Below the pieces are notes generated by a model. That model was not told the DNA's origin and searched no databases. It worked only from the letters and a program-made list of their open reading frames with translations. Below, in pieces: positions 42,851-46,701 of a stretch of DNA of 46,701 nt. Source of the stretch: an uncultured Clostridium sp. (lineage in GTDB: Bacteria > Bacillota > Clostridia > TANB77 > CAG-508); NCBI GenBank assembly GCA_947653235.1, contig CANTGH010000012.1:1-46701 (forward strand). Direction: 5' to 3'. How positions within the stretch are numbered: position 1 is the stretch's first letter; the number at the start of each line of letters is the position of its first letter. A program made the translations under genes and the position numbers.

Positions 42851-45800
42851 ATGCCAGTCAAAAGAATATATGTCCAAAAAAAGCCAGGATTTGACGTAGA
42901 AGCTACTCATCTATTAAACGATATCCAAGAAAATTTACAAATCCACAATTTACAAAAAATCACTATTTTAAACCGATACGACGTTGAAGGGATCACAGAA
43001 GAAGTCTTTCAAACAGCCAAAGCTACCGTTTTTTCAGAACCACAAGTCGATGATTATGTTGTCGAAGAATATCCATTAGAACCAAATACCAATGCATTTG
43101 GTGTCGAATTTTTGCCAGGTCAATTTGACCAAAGAGCTAGTTCTTTAGCAGAATGTTTGCAAATTTTATCGGGTGGTACCAAACCCATTGCCAAATCTGC
43201 TCAAATCTACCTTTTAACAGGTGATTTAAGTACAGAAGATATTGAAAAAATCAAACACTATATCATCAATCCAGTTGATTCAAGAGAATGTTCCCTTGAA
43301 AAAATAGACAGTCTAACCGAAAATATGGAAGAACCAGCCGATGTTGCTATCATCGAAGGATTTACCAACATGACAGACGAAGACAGCCAAAAATTCTACC
43401 AAAAATATGGTTTTGCGATGGATTTAGCCGACCTAAAATTTTGTCAAACCTACTTCAAAGAAACCGAACACCGTGACCCTACCATGACCGAAATGAAAAT
43501 GATTGACACCTACTGGTCAGACCATTGCAGACACACAACTTTTTTAACCAAACTAGAAAAAATCGATATTAACTGGGATTTGCTTTCCCAAATTTATGAA
43601 GATTACACCAAATCCAGAGAATACGTATACGAAGGCAAAAAAGCCAAAGATGTTTGCCTAATGGATTTAGGAACCATTGTTGCCAAAGAATTAAAGAAAA
43701 GAGGCATTTTAAAAAACTTAGACGAATCCGAAGAAATCAATGCTTGTAGTTTTCGTGCAGAAATTATAATTGATGGTGAGCCAGAAGAATATTTAATCAT
43801 GTTCAAAAACGAAACCCATAATCATCCAACGGAAATTGAGCCATTTGGTGGAGCGGCCACTTGTTTAGGTGGTTGTATTCGTGACCCATTATCAGGAAGA
43901 GTTTACGTTTATCAAGCGATGCGTATCACGGGTTGTGGAGACCCAACTAAGCCGATAACAGACACCTTGCCAAACAAATTGCCACAACGCAAATTAACGA
44001 ATGAAGCAGCGCGTGGTTACAGTTCTTATGGAAATCAAATTGGCCTTGCTACAGGACAAGTTGCTGAAATTTACGATGATGGTTATTTAGCCAAAAGAAT
44101 GGAATTAGGTGCCTTAATTGGTGCAGCACCAAAGGAAAATGTTGTAAGACAAAGACCTGAGCCAGGGGACCTTGTGGTTTTACTTGGCGGACGTACAGGG
44201 CGTGATGGTTGTGGAGGAGCAACAGGAAGCTCCAAAGCTCACACAAGCCAATCATTGACAACGTGTGGTGCCGAAGTGCAAAAAGGAAATGCACCAGAAG
44301 AGAGAAAAATCCAGCGATTATTCCGAAATCCAGAAGCAACCAAGTTAATTAAAAGATGCAACGATTTCGGTGCAGGTGGTGTGTCAGTTGCCATTGGAGA
44401 ATTGGCAGATGGACTTGTCATTCAATTGGATAAAGTACCGAAAAAATACGAAGGATTAGATGGAACCGAACTTGCCATTTCCGAATCACAAGAAAGAATG
44501 GCAGTGGTTATCGCGAAGGAAAATGCAGAGAAATTTATTGGTTTGGCGGAAAAGGAAAACATTGAATCCACGATTGTTGCAGAAGTGGTAGAAGAACCAC
44601 GCGTGAAAATGTTCTGGCGTGGAAAATGCATTGTAGACATCAGCCGTGCATTTTTAGACACGAATGGTGATGTCAAAAAAACGCAAGTAGCTGTTCAGAA
44701 GCCAGATTATGAAAAATCGCCACTAAAAGTCCAAGAAAATCCAAAAGATATTTTCACAAAATGGAAACAAACCATTTCTGATTTGAATTGTTGTTCCCAA
44801 AAAGGATTAGTCGACCGATTTGACAGTACAATTGGTGCAAACACGGTCCTTATGCCATTTGGCGGAAAATACCAATTAACCCCAGCTGAAGGAATGGTAG
44901 CCAGAATTCCAACCCTAAAAGGTTATACCAATACAGGAACCATTATGACATATGGCTATAATCCAGTCATTTCAAAGTGGAGTCCATTTCATGGAGCGGT
45001 TTATAGTATATTAGAATCGGTTACCAAATTAGTTGCTATTGGTGGTGACTATAGGGATTCTTGGCTAACACTTCAAGAATATTTTGAAAAATTAGGAACA
45101 AGCGATATCCGTTGGGGCAAACCATTTGCAGCGTTATTAGGTGCCTATTGGATACAGGAAAAATTGCAAATTGCCTCGATTGGTGGAAAAGACAGTATGT
45201 CTGGTTCTTACAATGAATTGGATGTGCCACCAACAGTTGTTTCCTTTAGTGTTTCAACTGTGGATATTAAAAAAGTAGTTTCCAATGAATTCAAAAAAGC
45301 TGGTTCCAAAGTCGTTTTATTGAAAAGCAAAATGGATCAGGATTATTTGCCAGATGTAGAAGATTTGAAAGAGAATTTTGAAATAGTGCATCAGTTAATT
45401 GAAGAGGGAAAAGTGCTTTCTATTTCAACCGTTCGAAATGGTGGGTTAGCAGACGTTTTAACAAAAGCTTGCCTAGGAAATCAACTCGGTTTTAAAATGA
45501 CAGCCAATGTTCCTTTATTTAGCATGATGTATGGTTCGTTTGTCCTAGAATTAAAAGAAGAGGTAGCCAATGAGAAATTCATTGAATTAGGAACCACTTG
45601 TGATTGTGGAGAAATTGTGATTGGTGATCTGAAAATGCCGATTGGAGAATTAACCAAAGTTTGGCAAAAACCGCTTGAGAAAGTATTCCCAACGAAAGTG
45701 AAGGCTGAAAATCCAAAAGTGGAAAATATCGTATCAGACAAAAAATGTACCATAAAATGTACGAAACCAATTGCTAAACCACGTGTTTTTATTCCAGTAT

Positions 45801-46576
45801 TTCCAGGCACAAATTGCGAATATGATTTGACGAAAGCTTTTGAAGATGCAGGTGCTATTGTCAATACGAGTGTGTTTAAAAACATCAAACCAAATGATGT
45901 AGCCGATTCCATCGAAGAATTTGCAAGACAAATCAAAGAGGTGCAAATTATCATGTTACCAGGCGGATTTAGCGCAGGTGACGAACCAGATGGTTCTGGA
46001 AAATTCATCGCGTCTGTATTTCGAAATCCAAAATTGAAGGATCTCATTCACGCCCATTTGTATGAAAAGGATGGCTTGATGCTTGGTATTTGCAATGGAT
46101 TTCAAGCGTTAGTAAAAACAGGTTTATTGCCATATGGCAAAATCATCGAAATGGATGATACGATGCCAACTCTTACGTTTAACCAGATTGCTAGACATCA
46201 ATCTTGCATGGTGCAAACGAAGGTGACGTCGAAAATGTCACCGTGGTTTAGTAAAGTGGAGCTTGGAGAGGTGTTTACCATTCCAGTTTCCCATGGAGAA
46301 GGAAGATTTGTGGTATCGAGCCAAATGTATCAGGAATTGGTGCAAAATGGTCAAATTGCGACACAATATGTGGATTTTGGAGGAAATGCTTCGATGGATA
46401 TTGCGTTTAATCCAAATGGTTCGAGTTATGCAATTGAATGTATCACCAGTCCAGATGGTAGGATTATGGGAAAAATGGGGCATTCGGAGAGATGTTATAC
46501 CGATATTTATAAAAATATGCCAGGAAATAAAGATCAGAAGTTGTTTGAATCAGGTGTTGCATATTTTTCATCTTAA
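42851..46576 (+). CDS. purL: Phosphoribosylformylglycinamidine synthase, single-chain
   Basis: FGAM synthase, fourth step of purine synthesis, converting FGAR, glutamine and ATP. The 1241-aa product is the large form with the amidotransferase fused at the C-terminus. Visible: SDHCRHTTF (about residue 226), the ATP-binding synthase region NETHNHPTEIEPFGGAATC (about 322), and the glutaminase domain starting PVFPGTNCEYD with LPGGFSAGDEP, the nucleophile Cys in GICNGFQ and the HGEGRF His/Glu. AGGAGG precedes the ATG. It contains no CGG codon. It lies 2.4 kb from purM, the two being separated by the small-gene cassettes. Confidence 0.97.
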   Translation: MPVKRIYVQKKPGFDVEATHLLNDIQENLQIHNLQKITILNRYDVEGITEEVFQTAKATVFSEPQVDDYVVEEYPLEPNTNAFGVEFLPGQFDQRASSLAECLQILSGGTKPIAKSAQIYLLTGDLSTEDIEKIKHYIINPVDSRECSLEKIDSLTENMEEPADVAIIEGFTNMTDEDSQKFYQKYGFAMDLADLKFCQTYFKETEHRDPTMTEMKMIDTYWSDHCRHTTFLTKLEKIDINWDLLSQIYEDYTKSREYVYEGKKAKDVCLMDLGTIVAKELKKRGILKNLDESEEINACSFRAEIIIDGEPEEYLIMFKNETHNHPTEIEPFGGAATCLGGCIRDPLSGRVYVYQAMRITGCGDPTKPITDTLPNKLPQRKLTNEAARGYSSYGNQIGLATGQVAEIYDDGYLAKRMELGALIGAAPKENVVRQRPEPGDLVVLLGGRTGRDGCGGATGSSKAHTSQSLTTCGAEVQKGNAPEERKIQRLFRNPEATKLIKRCNDFGAGGVSVAIGELADGLVIQLDKVPKKYEGLDGTELAISESQERMAVVIAKENAEKFIGLAEKENIESTIVAEVVEEPRVKMFWRGKCIVDISRAFLDTNGDVKKTQVAVQKPDYEKSPLKVQENPKDIFTKWKQTISDLNCCSQKGLVDRFDSTIGANTVLMPFGGKYQLTPAEGMVARIPTLKGYTNTGTIMTYGYNPVISKWSPFHGAVYSILESVTKLVAIGGDYRDSWLTLQEYFEKLGTSDIRWGKPFAALLGAYWIQEKLQIASIGGKDSMSGSYNELDVPPTVVSFSVSTVDIKKVVSNEFKKAGSKVVLLKSKMDQDYLPDVEDLKENFEIVHQLIEEGKVLSISTVRNGGLADVLTKACLGNQLGFKMTANVPLFSMMYGSFVLELKEEVANEKFIELGTTCDCGEIVIGDLKMPIGELTKVWQKPLEKVFPTKVKAENPKVENIVSDKKCTIKCTKPIAKPRVFIPVFPGTNCEYDLTKAFEDAGAIVNTSVFKNIKPNDVADSIEEFARQIKEVQIIMLPGGFSAGDEPDGSGKFIASVFRNPKLKDLIHAHLYEKDGLMLGICNGFQALVKTGLLPYGKIIEMDDTMPTLTFNQIARHQSCMVQTKVTSKMSPWFSKVELGEVFTIPVSHGEGRFVVSSQMYQELVQNGQIATQYVDFGGNASMDIAFNPNGSSYAIECITSPDGRIMGKMGHSERCYTDIYKNMPGNKDQKLFESGVAYFSS

Positions 46577-46586
46577 TTGATTGAGG

Positions 46587-46609
46587 AGGCGGACAGATGG
46601 TCCGCCTTT
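46587..46609 (+). terminator. Terminator of purL
   Basis: GGCGGAC (46588-46594) pairs with GTCCGCC (46600-46606) around a 5-nt loop; only a short T run (TTT) follows. The rest of the window to 46701 shows nothing I can support. Confidence 0.7.
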
Positions 46610-46701
46610 GTAATGCAGGAATAGCAAGTGAGAGCAGGTTTTTGCAAAAAGTCATCAAGTTTCGGTATTTCTCAACTCAAAAAAATATAGAAAAAAACCT
46701 C

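Noticed and set aside
45481..46047. Minus-strand 188-codon ORF inside purL
   Set aside because: It lies wholly antisense to the conserved PurL frame and has no family features; a shadow frame.
1..46701. CRISPR arrays, tRNA and rRNA genes, insertion sequences
   Set aside because: None of the expected repeat spacing, cloverleaf sequences or transposase frames was seen on either strand.

Overview
The window is AT-rich DNA from an anaerobic, endospore-forming, low-GC Firmicute, most likely an uncultured gut clostridium. The evidence is pyruvate formate-lyase with its activase, a spoVAC-spoVAD-spoVAE operon, a Gram-positive style type IV pilus locus without a secretin gene, a clostridial-type single-chain PurL, and strong Shine-Dalgarno sites and TTGACA-17-TATAAT promoters throughout. 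No rRNA, tRNA, CRISPR array, transposase or integrase gene was seen.

Layout: 25-3106 pflB-pflA operon (minus). 3451-5224 peptidoglycan glycosyltransferase and a Ca2+/cation antiporter. 5226-8185 spoVA operon (minus): dodecin-like gene, spoVAC, spoVAD, spoVAE, DUF421/YetF-like gene, with a candidate sigma-G promoter. 8341-19337 type IV pilus locus: a pilM-pilN fusion, pilO, pilins, pilD, pilB, pilT, pilC, and an independent small-peptide unit at 18184-18507. 19371-24895 ogg, a transglutaminase-like protein and addB. 24902-30428 mixed accessory genes: an unknown protein, pgeF, a ydcF-like remnant, a RelE/Phd toxin-antitoxin pair, a family 4 uracil-DNA glycosylase, a patatin gene behind a riboswitch-like leader, and another unknown. 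30430-38497 a six-gene export cluster (two ABC half-exporters, three MFS transporters, a P-loop kinase). 38606-46609 alkD-like gene, purM, three small-gene cassettes around an HD-domain gene, and purL.

The main observation concerns codon CGG. By eye I found no in-frame CGG in about 12,900 codons of the intact genes. Three conserved genes (ogg, purM, an HD hydrolase) are each broken by exactly one extra base. In every case an in-frame CGG lies in the window where reading must shift, and skipping its C (NNN C GGN) restores the conserved protein with a glycine. This looks like +1 recoding at an unassigned or starved CGG codon rather than three random errors. The only other in-frame CGG codons (five) are in three short orphan genes carried by look-alike promoter/leader/terminator cassettes at 40528-42528, which suggests foreign origin or regulation through CGG.

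Other points of interest are a leader upstream of the patatin gene with a consensus promoter, a multi-helix fold, an antiterminator and a terminator next to the start codon (28511-28698); a complete transcription unit for a 33-residue cationic peptide (18184-18507); a dodecin-like protein without its flavin-contact residues heading the spoVA operon; and a prepilin peptidase without a visible GxGD motif beside pilins that lack Glu5.
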